The translations under genes were made by a program, and so were the position numbers. From the NCBI GenBank assembly GCA_018819105.1, contig JAHJQV010000062.1:1-64000 (forward strand): 64,000 nt of DNA, read 5' to 3'. The notes beneath the pieces were generated by a model. It was given only the letters and a program-made list of their open reading frames with translations, ran no database searches and was not told the DNA's origin. Below are positions 44,548-53,139 of the stretch, one piece after another. How positions within the stretch are numbered: the stretch's first letter is position 1; every line of letters begins with the position of its first letter. This stretch comes from Gammaproteobacteria bacterium (lineage in GTDB: Bacteria > Pseudomonadota > Gammaproteobacteria > Xanthomonadales > Wenzhouxiangellaceae).

Positions 44548-45702
44548 ATGCGTGATTTACTGACAGTCCTGGGGTGTCTGTTGAGCGTCAGCCTGCTGCT
44601 GTCGCCGGCACTGGCTGCTCTGGATACGCCGGCCTGTCAGCAGGACACCCCGCCAGCGCAAATGGCGCTGGCGCAACAGACACGTGCGACGGCAATCGCT
44701 CCGGTCAGTGCCAAACCTGACCCAGCCCGCCACAGGCAGCAATGCAGTCAGATCAGCACTGAGCAACGGCTGCTGATCAGCACCGCGCCCGTCACCACAG
44801 AGCTTGCCCAGACACTGAGCCGGCATCTTTCCACCCTGACCCGCTCAGCGGCGCTGCAGGCACTGGACGACTTCCTGTTGCAGCCGGGCCTCAGCGCTGC
44901 GCAAAAGGAGGCCGCCCTGGTGCAGTTTGTCAGCCGCCAGCGTCAGCAGGCAGCCAGCCCGATGATGCGTGACGTGCTGCAGCGGCTCAGCAATCATACG
45001 GCACTTGTCACGATGGCTGATCCGGATCATCCCGGCCAGCAGCAAGCGGCTTTCCCGGTGGCCCGCAGCGCCAGCGGTGTGTTGTACCAGTGGGATCATC
45101 TGGCGTTGTGCGCGGAACTGGAACCGATGCCTGCAGCCCAGTTGCTGGACTGGTGGCAGCGCGCCGATGCACTGCAGCAGCAAGCGGTATGGGTGGCGGT
45201 CGACAGCGGTGACTTCAGTCTGTGGCAGGCTGGCGGGCTGTTGGCCATGCTGGCCGAGCGCCACGCTGACAGCGCCACACCCACCGCCACAGCTGCGCTG
45301 GCCATGCTTGCCGCCATGCACACAGGCGATGCACAGACCATGCTAAAGCAGATCAGCGCGGTTGCCCCCGCATTGGCCATCAGCGTGCTGCGTCGCTATT
45401 CTGCATCCTCATTCCGCGAGCTTTATCTGGCCGCAGCGCAACATCCCGATAATGTGGTGGCAACGCTGGCGGCTGACGGCCTGCGGGCATGGTCAGTGCA
45501 AGCCCGCGACGCAAACTTTGATGCAGCCGCCCTGTTGCACATGCTCGGCGATGGCGAGCGCGGTGCGCCACTGGCCATGCGCCTGGCTCAAAGCCTCAGC
45601 GATGAACAAATCAGGCAGCTGCAGGCCACGGTGCAGGCTGAGCAACAGCTGGCGCAAGCCAGACTGCAGACGATACTGGATCTGCGGGCGGAATTGCCAT
45701 GA
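44548..45702 (+). CDS. Exported hypothetical protein
   Basis: A 384-residue protein with a signal peptide (LLSVSLLLSPALAAL) and a largely alpha-helical mature part rich in Ala, Leu and Gln. Repeating patterns such as ATAALAMLAAMHTGDAQTM hint at HEAT/TPR-like helical repeats, but I cannot assign a family. Its stop overlaps the start of the carboxypeptidase gene (ATGA), so the two are coupled and probably work in the same compartment. Confidence 0.6.
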   Translation: MRDLLTVLGCLLSVSLLLSPALAALDTPACQQDTPPAQMALAQQTRATAIAPVSAKPDPARHRQQCSQISTEQRLLISTAPVTTELAQTLSRHLSTLTRSAALQALDDFLLQPGLSAAQKEAALVQFVSRQRQQAASPMMRDVLQRLSNHTALVTMADPDHPGQQQAAFPVARSASGVLYQWDHLALCAELEPMPAAQLLDWWQRADALQQQAVWVAVDSGDFSLWQAGGLLAMLAERHADSATPTATAALAMLAAMHTGDAQTMLKQISAVAPALAISVLRRYSASSFRELYLAAAQHPDNVVATLAADGLRAWSVQARDANFDAAALLHMLGDGERGAPLAMRLAQSLSDEQIRQLQATVQAEQQLAQARLQTILDLRAELP

Positions 45703-48290
45703 ACGCCCTGCTGGTCAGGCTGCCGCCTGTTGTGCTGATGCTGCTGGCATGCACGGCCGGAGTGCTGCAGGCACAGACGCTGAGCACCTGGACCGCAGGT
45801 CCGGGACGGCTCGGGCTGGGCTATCCAGTGCCCATCCCGGTGGATACGCCACTGCCGTTCGACGGCTTTCGCAGTTATCAGGGGCTGCTGACACGACATT
45901 TTGATCTGAGCAACCAGCATGGCTTCATTCAGCGCCAGACCATCGGCGTCACCGAGCAGGCCCAACGCAACATCTACATGTACATCATCAGCGACCCGGA
46001 TGACCGCACCGCAGACCTGCGCGAGGAGGGCAGCGTGCTGATCAATGGCGGCATCCACGCGCGCGAGTGGCAGTCACCGGAAGTGGTCACCGGCATCATG
46101 GAGCTGCTCAGCGCAGCCGCCGACGATGCCCATCTGCACCAGTATCTGATTGAAAACATGAACGTCGCCCTGATCCCGGTGCTCAACGTCGATGGTTTTC
46201 TGCAAACCCAGCGCACGCCGGATCGCAACTACCTGGACAGCGACCCGGATTTCCCGCTGGGTTCTCCACGTGACGGGCGCATGCGACGCAAAAACATGCG
46301 CGCTACCGACGAACAGCTGGCCAGCGTCGGCGATCACCTCAACGGCATTGATCTCAACCGCAACAGTGCGCCCTTCCATGCCAACAGCAGCAGTTCATCC
46401 GGCAATCCCGATTCGCTGGTTTATCATGGCCAGACGGCATTTTCCGAGACAGAAACCCAGGCCCTGATCAACGCACCGGACTTCCTCCTGCCTGGTGCGG
46501 TCAGCACCACGCTGGGGGATCGCCTGCGCATGTTCATTGACGTGCATTCCTTCACCCGCGTGCTGTTTCCGGTGGCCACGTTCAACACTGCACGCAATCA
46601 GAATCAGGCCAGGCTGATGCGGGTACTGGTTGACCACCATAAGGAGTTGCCCGGCAACAAGGTCTACAGGATTCTCAGCAACAGTGGGCCGGGGTTTGGC
46701 ATCGGCACCACCTCGGAGTACTTTGCCAACCAGTTCCAGGTGCCGTCGTGGACACTGGAACTTGAGCCGGGCAATGGTGGCGGCACCGAGTATGGCGGTT
46801 TTGGCAGCAATGGCCACGACGGTTTCATGCTGCCGGAGACAGAAATACGCCGGGTGCGCGAGAACATGGCCGCATCCATCGCTGCGGCGGCCTACTGGAC
46901 TGCCGGACCACCGTCCGTGCAAAGTCTAAGCCTGGTTGATGTGGCTTCCGGTCAACTGATCTACAACGCACGCCTGCTGCCAACCGCAAACGATGCTGAA
47001 CGACAGCTGATCAGCACCACGCCGGGTGCACTGGTGGCGGGTCACAGCTATGCCGTCAGACTGGGCTTTGACAAGCCGATGCGCTGGCTGGATGGAGAAG
47101 AGCAGGTGATTGCCCTGCCCGGCCAGCCGGCAGCAACGCAGGACCTGCAATTGCAGCTGAAGATCGCCGACAGCTCCACTGCCGGGCAGCTGGAGCTGAG
47201 CGCAAGTGCCGCGACCTGGGCGACGCAGCGCGGATTCTTCGGCACCGGCTACGCCCGCTACAAAACCGACAGCTTGAGCTTTGTGCTGGACGTCGCCGAC
47301 AGCGCGCGCAATCAGCAACTGCTGAATGCCAACGACGCGCTGCATATGCAGTTTGCCGTGACCGACATGACTGGCCATGCACTGGATCGCAATGCACTCA
47401 GCGCAGTGGACTGGAACAACGGCGACTGGCGCAACCATGAGTCGGACAGCGCCAGCCTCGCCGGCATTGTCATTCCCGCCGGGGCCAACGCCAGTGACGA
47501 GGGATTCGCGGTCACTGGACGCATGGCCGGTACCTGGCGCTCACTCAACAACAGCGGTGTGGGCTTCATCATCGAACCTTTGGCAGACGAACGCGTCGTC
47601 GTCGCCTGGGCCAGCTATGATGAGGCAGGCGGGCAACGCTGGCTGGTCGGGGTCGGTGAGCAGCTTGGTAACCGCATCATCGTCGACAACATGCTGCTGG
47701 CAGAGGGCGCATCTTTTCAGCAGTTTGATCCCGACGATGTGCAGCGCACCCCGTTTGCCGGCAGTCTGGAGTTCACCTTCACCGATTGTGACAACGGTGT
47801 GCTGCAGTTCCACGGATTTGGCCAGACCGGCGTAAGAACCGACCTGATCAACAGCAGCCGGGTGGCCGGCTCAGGCTGTGATGAACAGACCACGTCACTG
47901 CCGGCGCTGGCCCATGCCAGCGGCTCCTGGCATGATGCGTCCAGGCGCGGTGAAGGCATGAACATGCACGTGTTGCCGGACGGTCGGGCAGTGCTGTTCT
48001 GGTACAGCAACAACAACCAGGGTGAGCAGATCTGGTTTACCGGGGTCGGCACGGTCGCTGAAGACAGTGACCGAATCGATTTTGACCGTCTGGTGCAAAC
48101 CCGTGGCGGACGCTTTGGCAATCTGTTCGATCCCGCCGATGTGGAGCGCGTCGAAGTCGGCCAGGCAAGTTTTACCCCACTGTGCAACGATGCCAGCTTT
48201 GACTTCAGCTTTGCCGACCCGGAATTGGGCAGCGGCAGCCTCAATCTGGTGCGTCTGACCCGTATCACGGGAATCCCGGACTGCCCCTGA
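45699..48290 (+). CDS. Secreted M14 family zinc carboxypeptidase with two C-terminal repeats
   Basis: An 863-residue exported protein (signal peptide to about residue 25). The catalytic domain has GGIHAREWQSPE near residue 118 (H-x2-E zinc ligands), a DLNRN substrate loop, DVHSFTRVLFP near 281 (third ligand) and WTLELEPG near 353 (catalytic Glu). The C-terminal third holds two copies of a domain of about 125 residues (about 605-733 and 735-863), with G-x-W, a G-V-G-F or G-E-G-M strand, W-x-S-Y/W-Y-S-N, and G-x-Q-W/E-Q-I-W and F-D-P-D/A-D-V motifs. Such repeats occur in Lysobacterales-type exported enzymes and may bind the cell surface. Confidence 0.87.
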   Translation: MNALLVRLPPVVLMLLACTAGVLQAQTLSTWTAGPGRLGLGYPVPIPVDTPLPFDGFRSYQGLLTRHFDLSNQHGFIQRQTIGVTEQAQRNIYMYIISDPDDRTADLREEGSVLINGGIHAREWQSPEVVTGIMELLSAAADDAHLHQYLIENMNVALIPVLNVDGFLQTQRTPDRNYLDSDPDFPLGSPRDGRMRRKNMRATDEQLASVGDHLNGIDLNRNSAPFHANSSSSSGNPDSLVYHGQTAFSETETQALINAPDFLLPGAVSTTLGDRLRMFIDVHSFTRVLFPVATFNTARNQNQARLMRVLVDHHKELPGNKVYRILSNSGPGFGIGTTSEYFANQFQVPSWTLELEPGNGGGTEYGGFGSNGHDGFMLPETEIRRVRENMAASIAAAAYWTAGPPSVQSLSLVDVASGQLIYNARLLPTANDAERQLISTTPGALVAGHSYAVRLGFDKPMRWLDGEEQVIALPGQPAATQDLQLQLKIADSSTAGQLELSASAATWATQRGFFGTGYARYKTDSLSFVLDVADSARNQQLLNANDALHMQFAVTDMTGHALDRNALSAVDWNNGDWRNHESDSASLAGIVIPAGANASDEGFAVTGRMAGTWRSLNNSGVGFIIEPLADERVVVAWASYDEAGGQRWLVGVGEQLGNRIIVDNMLLAEGASFQQFDPDDVQRTPFAGSLEFTFTDCDNGVLQFHGFGQTGVRTDLINSSRVAGSGCDEQTTSLPALAHASGSWHDASRRGEGMNMHVLPDGRAVLFWYSNNNQGEQIWFTGVGTVAEDSDRIDFDRLVQTRGGRFGNLFDPADVERVEVGQASFTPLCNDASFDFSFADPELGSGSLNLVRLTRITGIPDCP

Positions 48291-48345
48291 GAGCCGGCCC
48301 GCAGAACGGCAAATCGCCGATCGCTTTGCTATCATATGTGGCCGT

Positions 48346-48422
48346 GTCCCCGTAGCTCAGCTGGATAGAGCGAGCGCCTCCTAAGCGCTAGGTCGCAGGT
48401 TCAACTCCTGCCGGGGACACCA
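48346..48422 (+). tRNA. tRNA-Arg (anticodon CCU)
   Basis: A complete 77-nt cloverleaf: acceptor GTCCCCG pairs with CGGGGAC, D arm GCTC-AGCTGGATA-GAGC, anticodon arm AGCGC-CTCCTAA-GCGCT, T arm GCAGG-TTCAACT-CCTGC, discriminator A and an encoded CCA. The anticodon CCT reads AGG. Such rare-arginine tRNA genes are frequent integration sites, but no island adjoins this one. Confidence 0.97.
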
Positions 48423-48429
48423 TTCAAAA

Positions 48430-48702
48430 TCAGTCGCGGCAAATACTGGAGACGATACCGCCGCGCGTGTTGATTTGCAGCAAGCGACGCCCAGTGAAAA
48501 ACTCGTAGCGGTAGCCGACCACTGCGCCATACTTGTTTTGCAGCCGCACCACCTTGTCAGCGCTAAGCTTGCTCACCACTGCGGTGCTGTCACCACGCAC
48601 GATCAGTTTTCCCTTGACGCGCGCAGAATTGGAGCCGCAATCCCTTGCAGACGCACTGGCTGTCACTGCAAGCAGCATGCAGACAAGCATTATTTTCAAC
48701 AT
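48430..48702 (-). CDS. Small exported protein, DUF2845-like
   Basis: A 90-residue protein from the ATG at 48702 (AGGG nine bases ahead) with a signal peptide (MLKIMLVCMLLAVTASA). The mature part starts D-C-G-S and includes LIVRGDSTAVVSKL and a tail with a single Cys. This recalls DUF2845 proteins (C-G-x2-L-V-x2-G-D), but the second conserved cysteine segment is missing. Two cysteines at the two ends could form a disulfide. The function is unknown. Confidence 0.6.
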   Translation of the reverse strand: MLKIMLVCMLLAVTASASARDCGSNSARVKGKLIVRGDSTAVVSKLSADKVVRLQNKYGAVVGYRYEFFTGRRLLQINTRGGIVSSICRD

Positions 48703-48748
48703 AGCAATAATCCCTTCAGCAAAGATCAACCTTCAACATTTAGCCAGC

Positions 48749-50083
48749 TCAGCCTTGCAGGTAACTGGTCACACTCTCACGATACCATTTTGTGGCCACC
48801 CATTTGTCACCGCGCTGTACCGGCAACCCTGCGTGCAGGCTGCGTGGTTCAACGCTGCCATCCGGCCGGCAGTTGTGGAACAGGCAGAGGCTCCCAAGCT
48901 GCGCCGGCACTTCCAGACCCAGCTCCGGAAACCCGGTGCCGCCGCCAGCATCGACGTCACTCAGATAAATGACCGCGCTGGCACAGCGCTGCCCCCCATC
49001 GCGCAGCAATCTGGCCGCCACCGGCAATGCGGGATCAAAGTAATCATAATGCGGCTGATAGTACTGGCCGGGTTGATAATGCAGCACCGAAAACGGCTCC
49101 GATCGGTCAATATCAATACCGGTGACCAGGGAAATTTTTCGATCTATGTAGTGACTGATCATGTCGGTGACCTGCAACGGCAGAAAAGTCGAGTCGCTGG
49201 TGCGCACCCGGGATTCCATGCTCGCCTGTTGACTGCCCGGATCGCTGGCATCGGCACTGATCACCTGAGCACGCCTCATCAGCGGTGTGGCCAGATGAAT
49301 CATATAGGCACATTCGGGCATGCTCAATGCCCCATGGGCCACGCTGACCAGTGGTTGTTGGTGCAAGCTCTCCCAACGTAATCCGGGAGGGAGTTGCGGC
49401 ATCAGCCAGGATGTCTGCATGCCATGGTCATTGCCGACATTAGCGGGCGGCTGCCGCTCTGGCAGCAAAACCGGCCAGTGCCTGTTCTCACTGACCTGCA
49501 GGGCACGCAATGCCGTGCTGGCGAGGGGATAGTTTTTGGCCGCTGCCTGCTGCAGCCAATCACCGGCAGCCTGGGCATCGGTTTGTGCCAGACAGCAGCC
49601 CAGATTGAACTGTGCCACCGGATCACCCTGCTGCGCCATTTCCTGCAACAGCGCCAGCACAGCAGCGGTGGGGCCTTCCGCCAACATGCGCAAAAAGCCC
49701 TGCGCACGCAGTGCCAGGGGCAGACCGGCAGCGACCGCCTGCTGCCAGTGCTGACAGATTTCTGCGCTGCGCGTCTGCGGCAAATCGCAGCGATACAACA
49801 GGTCTGCATAGCGATACGCTGCCTGATCGGATCCAGCAGCAGCGGCACGGCGATAATGGTCCAGTGCCGCCGGCATGTCGCGGTCGGTGCCCATGCCTTT
49901 TTCCAGACAATAGCCCAGCGCATCCAGTGCCGCCGGCAAGGCCTGATCGGCCGCCAGACGCAACCAGCGCAACATCTGCGCCAATTCGCGTTGCTGAAAA
50001 CAGAATTGACTGAGCATGAACTGACTCTGCGCGTCGCCCTGCTCGGCCAATCGCTGATGGTCTTCAAGGCTGTGTTGATGCAT
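48749..50083 (-). CDS. Sel1-repeat protein with C-terminal prolyl 4-hydroxylase domain
   Basis: A 444-residue protein in two parts. About the first 200 residues are Sel1-like repeats (ALDALGYCLEKGMGTDRDMP, then A-L-D-H-Y-R-R-A-A-A-A-G). The last 200 form a 2-oxoglutarate/Fe(II) dioxygenase of the P4Hc type: PHYDYFDP gives H-x-D, LHAGLPVQRGDKWVATKWY gives the distal His and the 2-oxoglutarate Lys, and DVDAGGGTGFPELG is conserved. It may hydroxylate proline in a protein partner recognised by the Sel1 part. It is divergent from the S15-type hydrolase gene. Confidence 0.9.
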   Translation of the reverse strand: MHQHSLEDHQRLAEQGDAQSQFMLSQFCFQQRELAQMLRWLRLAADQALPAALDALGYCLEKGMGTDRDMPAALDHYRRAAAAGSDQAAYRYADLLYRCDLPQTRSAEICQHWQQAVAAGLPLALRAQGFLRMLAEGPTAAVLALLQEMAQQGDPVAQFNLGCCLAQTDAQAAGDWLQQAAAKNYPLASTALRALQVSENRHWPVLLPERQPPANVGNDHGMQTSWLMPQLPPGLRWESLHQQPLVSVAHGALSMPECAYMIHLATPLMRRAQVISADASDPGSQQASMESRVRTSDSTFLPLQVTDMISHYIDRKISLVTGIDIDRSEPFSVLHYQPGQYYQPHYDYFDPALPVAARLLRDGGQRCASAVIYLSDVDAGGGTGFPELGLEVPAQLGSLCLFHNCRPDGSVEPRSLHAGLPVQRGDKWVATKWYRESVTSYLQG

Positions 50084-50209
50084 GCTTCTTCACTGCGCGT
50101 CAGTCTCCCCGTCATGGCTGCAGACAGCCGGGCGTTTCTACAGGCTTGCGGTTACGATACACTTGTGCCGGCAAGGCTGGCAAGCTGCAATCCACCAGGA
50201 ACCATTAGC

Positions 50210-52003
50210 ATGAATTCACTTTGTTATCCCAGCCGCCGGTTGCGTCTGTCTCTGTACCTGTTGCTGTTGTCATTGCTGTCACAGGCTGTTGCAGGCAACG
50301 ACATTGGCCACGAACCCAGCGACGTAAATTTTCAGTGGGCGGTGAAAATCCCCATGCGCGATGGCGTGCGCCTGAACGCCACACTGTACCGACCGCTGGA
50401 TTGGCAGGACAAAAAACTCCCGGCGATCGTCACCATCACGCCCTACATCAGCGACCGCTATCATCCGGATGCGCAGTATTTTGCCCGCCATGGCTATGCC
50501 TTTGTGGTGGTGGACACGCGCGGTCGCGGCAACAGCGAGGGCGAATTCAGACCACTGGATCTGGAAGACGGCCGGGACGGCCATGATGTGGTGCAGTGGA
50601 TCGCTGCGCAAGCCTGGTCCAATGGCAAGGTGGCCATGCGCGGCGGCTCCTATGGCGGTTACAACCAGTGGGTCACGGCACGGCATTTTCCCGCCAATCT
50701 GAGCACCATCGTGCCGATCGCCTCGCCGTATCATGGCGTCGACTTCCCGATGAACTACAACATTCAGTATCCCTACATCATCCGCTGGCTGACGCTGACC
50801 GCAGGCAATGCTGCGCAGGGGCGGATTTTCGGCGATGATGCGTTCTGGAATCGCAAATACCTGCAATACCACACCTCCGGCATGGCCTTCGCCGGGCTGG
50901 ATCAGCTGGTCGGTCATCCCAACGCAACCTTTCAGCGCTGGATCTCACATCCGCAGCTGGACGATTACTGGGCCGAACGGGTGCCATCGTCGCAGCAGCT
51001 TGAGCAACTCTCGCTGCCGATCCTGACCATCACCGGCTACTACGACGGCGATCAGCCCGGTGCCATGCAGTACTACCGGGAACACATGCGTCACGGCAAC
51101 GCGCAGGCCAAGGCGGACCATTACCTGCTGCTGGGCCCCTGGGATCACAGTGGCACACGCATGCCGCGACAGGAATTCGGCGGCATCCGCTTTGGCGATG
51201 CGATGATGTTCGACGCCTTCGGTCTGGATCATGCCTGGTACCAGTGGACCATGGCCGACGGCGAGCGCCCGGAAATGCTCAAGGACCGGGTGACCTACTT
51301 CGTGGCCGGGGCCAACGTATGGAAATCAGCACCATCGCTGCAGGCGGTGGCCGACAGCGAACTGAGCCTGCGCCTGGGCAGTCAGCACGCTCAGCACAAT
51401 GTGTTTGTCTCCGGCAGCCTCAGCAGCAGCCACCAGCCTGGTCTGGAACAGTCGCACTATGTGTATGACCCACTGGACACCAGCAAGGCCGAACGCGGCG
51501 ATGCCGAAGCCTATCTGACGGACCAGTCTGAAGTGATCCACACCGCTGGCGACGGCCTGATCTTCCACAGCGAGCCGTTCGCCGAAGCCACCGAAATCAG
51601 CGGGTATCTGAAGCTGGAGGCCTGGCTGGAAATGGACGTGCCGGACACCGACATCAATGTAACCGTGTACGAGATCAAGGCCGATGGCAGCAGCATTGCG
51701 CTGGCTGGCGAAACCCAGCGCGCCCGCTACCGGGAATCGCTGACCGCACCACAACTGGTCGAACCCGGCAGCATCAACCGCTACACTTTTGAGCGCTTTT
51801 ACTGGTTCTCGCGGCAGCTGGAGGCGGGCTCACGCCTGCGCCTGTTCATCCGCCCGGCCAATGGCCTGCAGCAGCAACGGCACTACAATGCCGGTAAACC
51901 GGTGCATCTGCAGAGCAAAGACGATGCCCGCACCGCCACCATCAGGTTGCATCACAGCGAGCGCTATCCGAGCCGGCTGATCCTGCCGCTGGTGAGTCAA
52001 TAA
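50210..52003 (+). CDS. Exported CocE/NonD (S15 X-Pro dipeptidyl-peptidase) family hydrolase
   Basis: A 597-residue protein with a signal peptide (LSLYLLLLSLLSQAVAG). The hydrolase core has VVVDTRGRGNSEGEF, the nucleophile elbow MRGGSYGGYNQWV, GYYDGDQPGAMQYY for the Asp and LLGPWDHSG for the His. The C-terminal beta domain has VPDTDINVTVYEI. Family members cleave X-Pro dipeptides or acyl esters. The ATG at 50210 has AGGA ten bases ahead. Upstream in-frame codons run antisense to the dioxygenase gene and are not used. It ends one base before alaX. Confidence 0.9.
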   Translation: MNSLCYPSRRLRLSLYLLLLSLLSQAVAGNDIGHEPSDVNFQWAVKIPMRDGVRLNATLYRPLDWQDKKLPAIVTITPYISDRYHPDAQYFARHGYAFVVVDTRGRGNSEGEFRPLDLEDGRDGHDVVQWIAAQAWSNGKVAMRGGSYGGYNQWVTARHFPANLSTIVPIASPYHGVDFPMNYNIQYPYIIRWLTLTAGNAAQGRIFGDDAFWNRKYLQYHTSGMAFAGLDQLVGHPNATFQRWISHPQLDDYWAERVPSSQQLEQLSLPILTITGYYDGDQPGAMQYYREHMRHGNAQAKADHYLLLGPWDHSGTRMPRQEFGGIRFGDAMMFDAFGLDHAWYQWTMADGERPEMLKDRVTYFVAGANVWKSAPSLQAVADSELSLRLGSQHAQHNVFVSGSLSSSHQPGLEQSHYVYDPLDTSKAERGDAEAYLTDQSEVIHTAGDGLIFHSEPFAEATEISGYLKLEAWLEMDVPDTDINVTVYEIKADGSSIALAGETQRARYRESLTAPQLVEPGSINRYTFERFYWFSRQLEAGSRLRLFIRPANGLQQQRHYNAGKPVHLQSKDDARTATIRLHHSERYPSRLILPLVSQ

Positions 52004-52004
52004 C

Positions 52005-52721
52005 ATGCATGAGGGACACAGCAAGCCACTTTTTCAGGAAGACGCCTACCGACAAAGCTGCGTGGCACAGATTGTTGCGGTGACGGCCACTGGCGTGGTG
52101 CTGGATCAGACCGTGTTCTACCCACTGGGCGGTGGTCAGCCAGGTGATACCGGCACCCTCACACAGGCCGACGGTAGCGTGCTGACTGTGGTGGACACCC
52201 GCAAGGGGGAGGATGGTGCCATCGTGCATCAACTGGTCGAAGGCAGCGAACCGCCTACAGCAGGCTCAGTTGTGACCGCCAGCATCGACTGGCCTCGCAG
52301 GTATCGCCACATGCGCATGCACACCTGCATGCACCTGCTCGGCAGCCTCATCCCCGAACCGGTTACCGGCGGCAACGTAGGTGCCGAGAAGAGCAGGCTG
52401 GATTTCAATCTGCCGGAATCCCCGGACAAGCACGAACTGACAACGCAACTGAATGCGCTGATCGAAGCCGATCACCCGGTCAGCACACGCTGGATCAGTG
52501 ATGCCGAACTGGATGCCAATCCGGAGCTGGTCAGGACCATGTCGGTGAGTCCGCCACGCGGGGCCGGTCGCATCCGGCTGCTGCAGATCGGCAACGTGGA
52601 CCTGCAACCCTGCGGCGGTACGCATGTGCGCTCCACTGGGGAGATCGGTACTGCAGTGGTCAGCAAAATCGAGAACAAGGGCAAGCAGAACCGGCGCTTT
52701 CACCTGCAACTGCCGGACTGA
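52005..52721 (+). CDS. Alanyl-tRNA editing protein AlaX
   Basis: A 238-residue free-standing editing domain that hydrolyses mischarged Ser/Gly-tRNA(Ala). FYPLGGGQPGDTG is the family start, MRMHTCMHLLGSL has the H-x3-H zinc ligands (about residue 106), and DLQPCGGTHVRSTGEIG has the C-x3-H ligands. It is the type with both N-terminal barrel and editing core. It follows the S15-type hydrolase gene at 1 bp spacing, an odd pairing. Confidence 0.93.
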   Translation: MHEGHSKPLFQEDAYRQSCVAQIVAVTATGVVLDQTVFYPLGGGQPGDTGTLTQADGSVLTVVDTRKGEDGAIVHQLVEGSEPPTAGSVVTASIDWPRRYRHMRMHTCMHLLGSLIPEPVTGGNVGAEKSRLDFNLPESPDKHELTTQLNALIEADHPVSTRWISDAELDANPELVRTMSVSPPRGAGRIRLLQIGNVDLQPCGGTHVRSTGEIGTAVVSKIENKGKQNRRFHLQLPD

Positions 52722-52742
52722 GCACAACGGTTTCTGCACGCA

Positions 52743-53105
52743 TCAGCGCTGCGCCGGCAGACGCACCACCTGACCGCCATGGTCGTGCACGCTGTCGTGT
52801 GCGCGGACGATCAACACATTGACGTCTGCTGGCAGCGCAAACGCATCGGTGCTGCGCGTGAACGGCTGTTCATTGACATGTGGATGCAGTAATTCCCGCT
52901 CTGCCAGCAAAATACCATTCTCGGTCAGCACCTGAAAACCATCGGCGTAATGATCCCAGCCCTGATCGGCATGATGGATCGTAGCCTGCACCCGCCAGAA
53001 ACCGCCTGCAGCCGGCAGCAGCTCGGCTTTCAGCACGTCGGCCTCACCAGTCATGCCAGATATTGGAGTTATAATAGCTAACAATATCAATATTTTATGA
53101 TGCAT
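52743..53105 (-). CDS. Exported conserved protein of unknown family
   Basis: A 120-residue protein with a short signal peptide (ILILLAIITPISG). The mature part has HHADQGWDHYADGFQVL, ERELLHPHVNEQPFTRS, and VRAHDSVHDHGG. I recall the GW-D-HYAD and HPH-x-EQPFTR motifs from small secreted proteins in several proteobacteria; no function is known to me. The His-rich motifs could bind metal. The gene is AT-rich at its 5' end. Confidence 0.75.
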   Translation of the reverse strand: MHHKILILLAIITPISGMTGEADVLKAELLPAAGGFWRVQATIHHADQGWDHYADGFQVLTENGILLAERELLHPHVNEQPFTRSTDAFALPADVNVLIVRAHDSVHDHGGQVVRLPAQR

Positions 53106-53139
53106 ATTTCATTTCAATTGTACGACTGTTGTTGTCATT

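Noticed and set aside
48346-48422. tRNA-anchored integration site
   Set aside because: No integrase and no repeat of the tRNA 3' end is seen nearby.
49394-50209. N-terminal extension of the S15-type hydrolase
   Set aside because: The in-frame extension runs antisense to the dioxygenase gene. The signal peptide at 50210 marks the true start.
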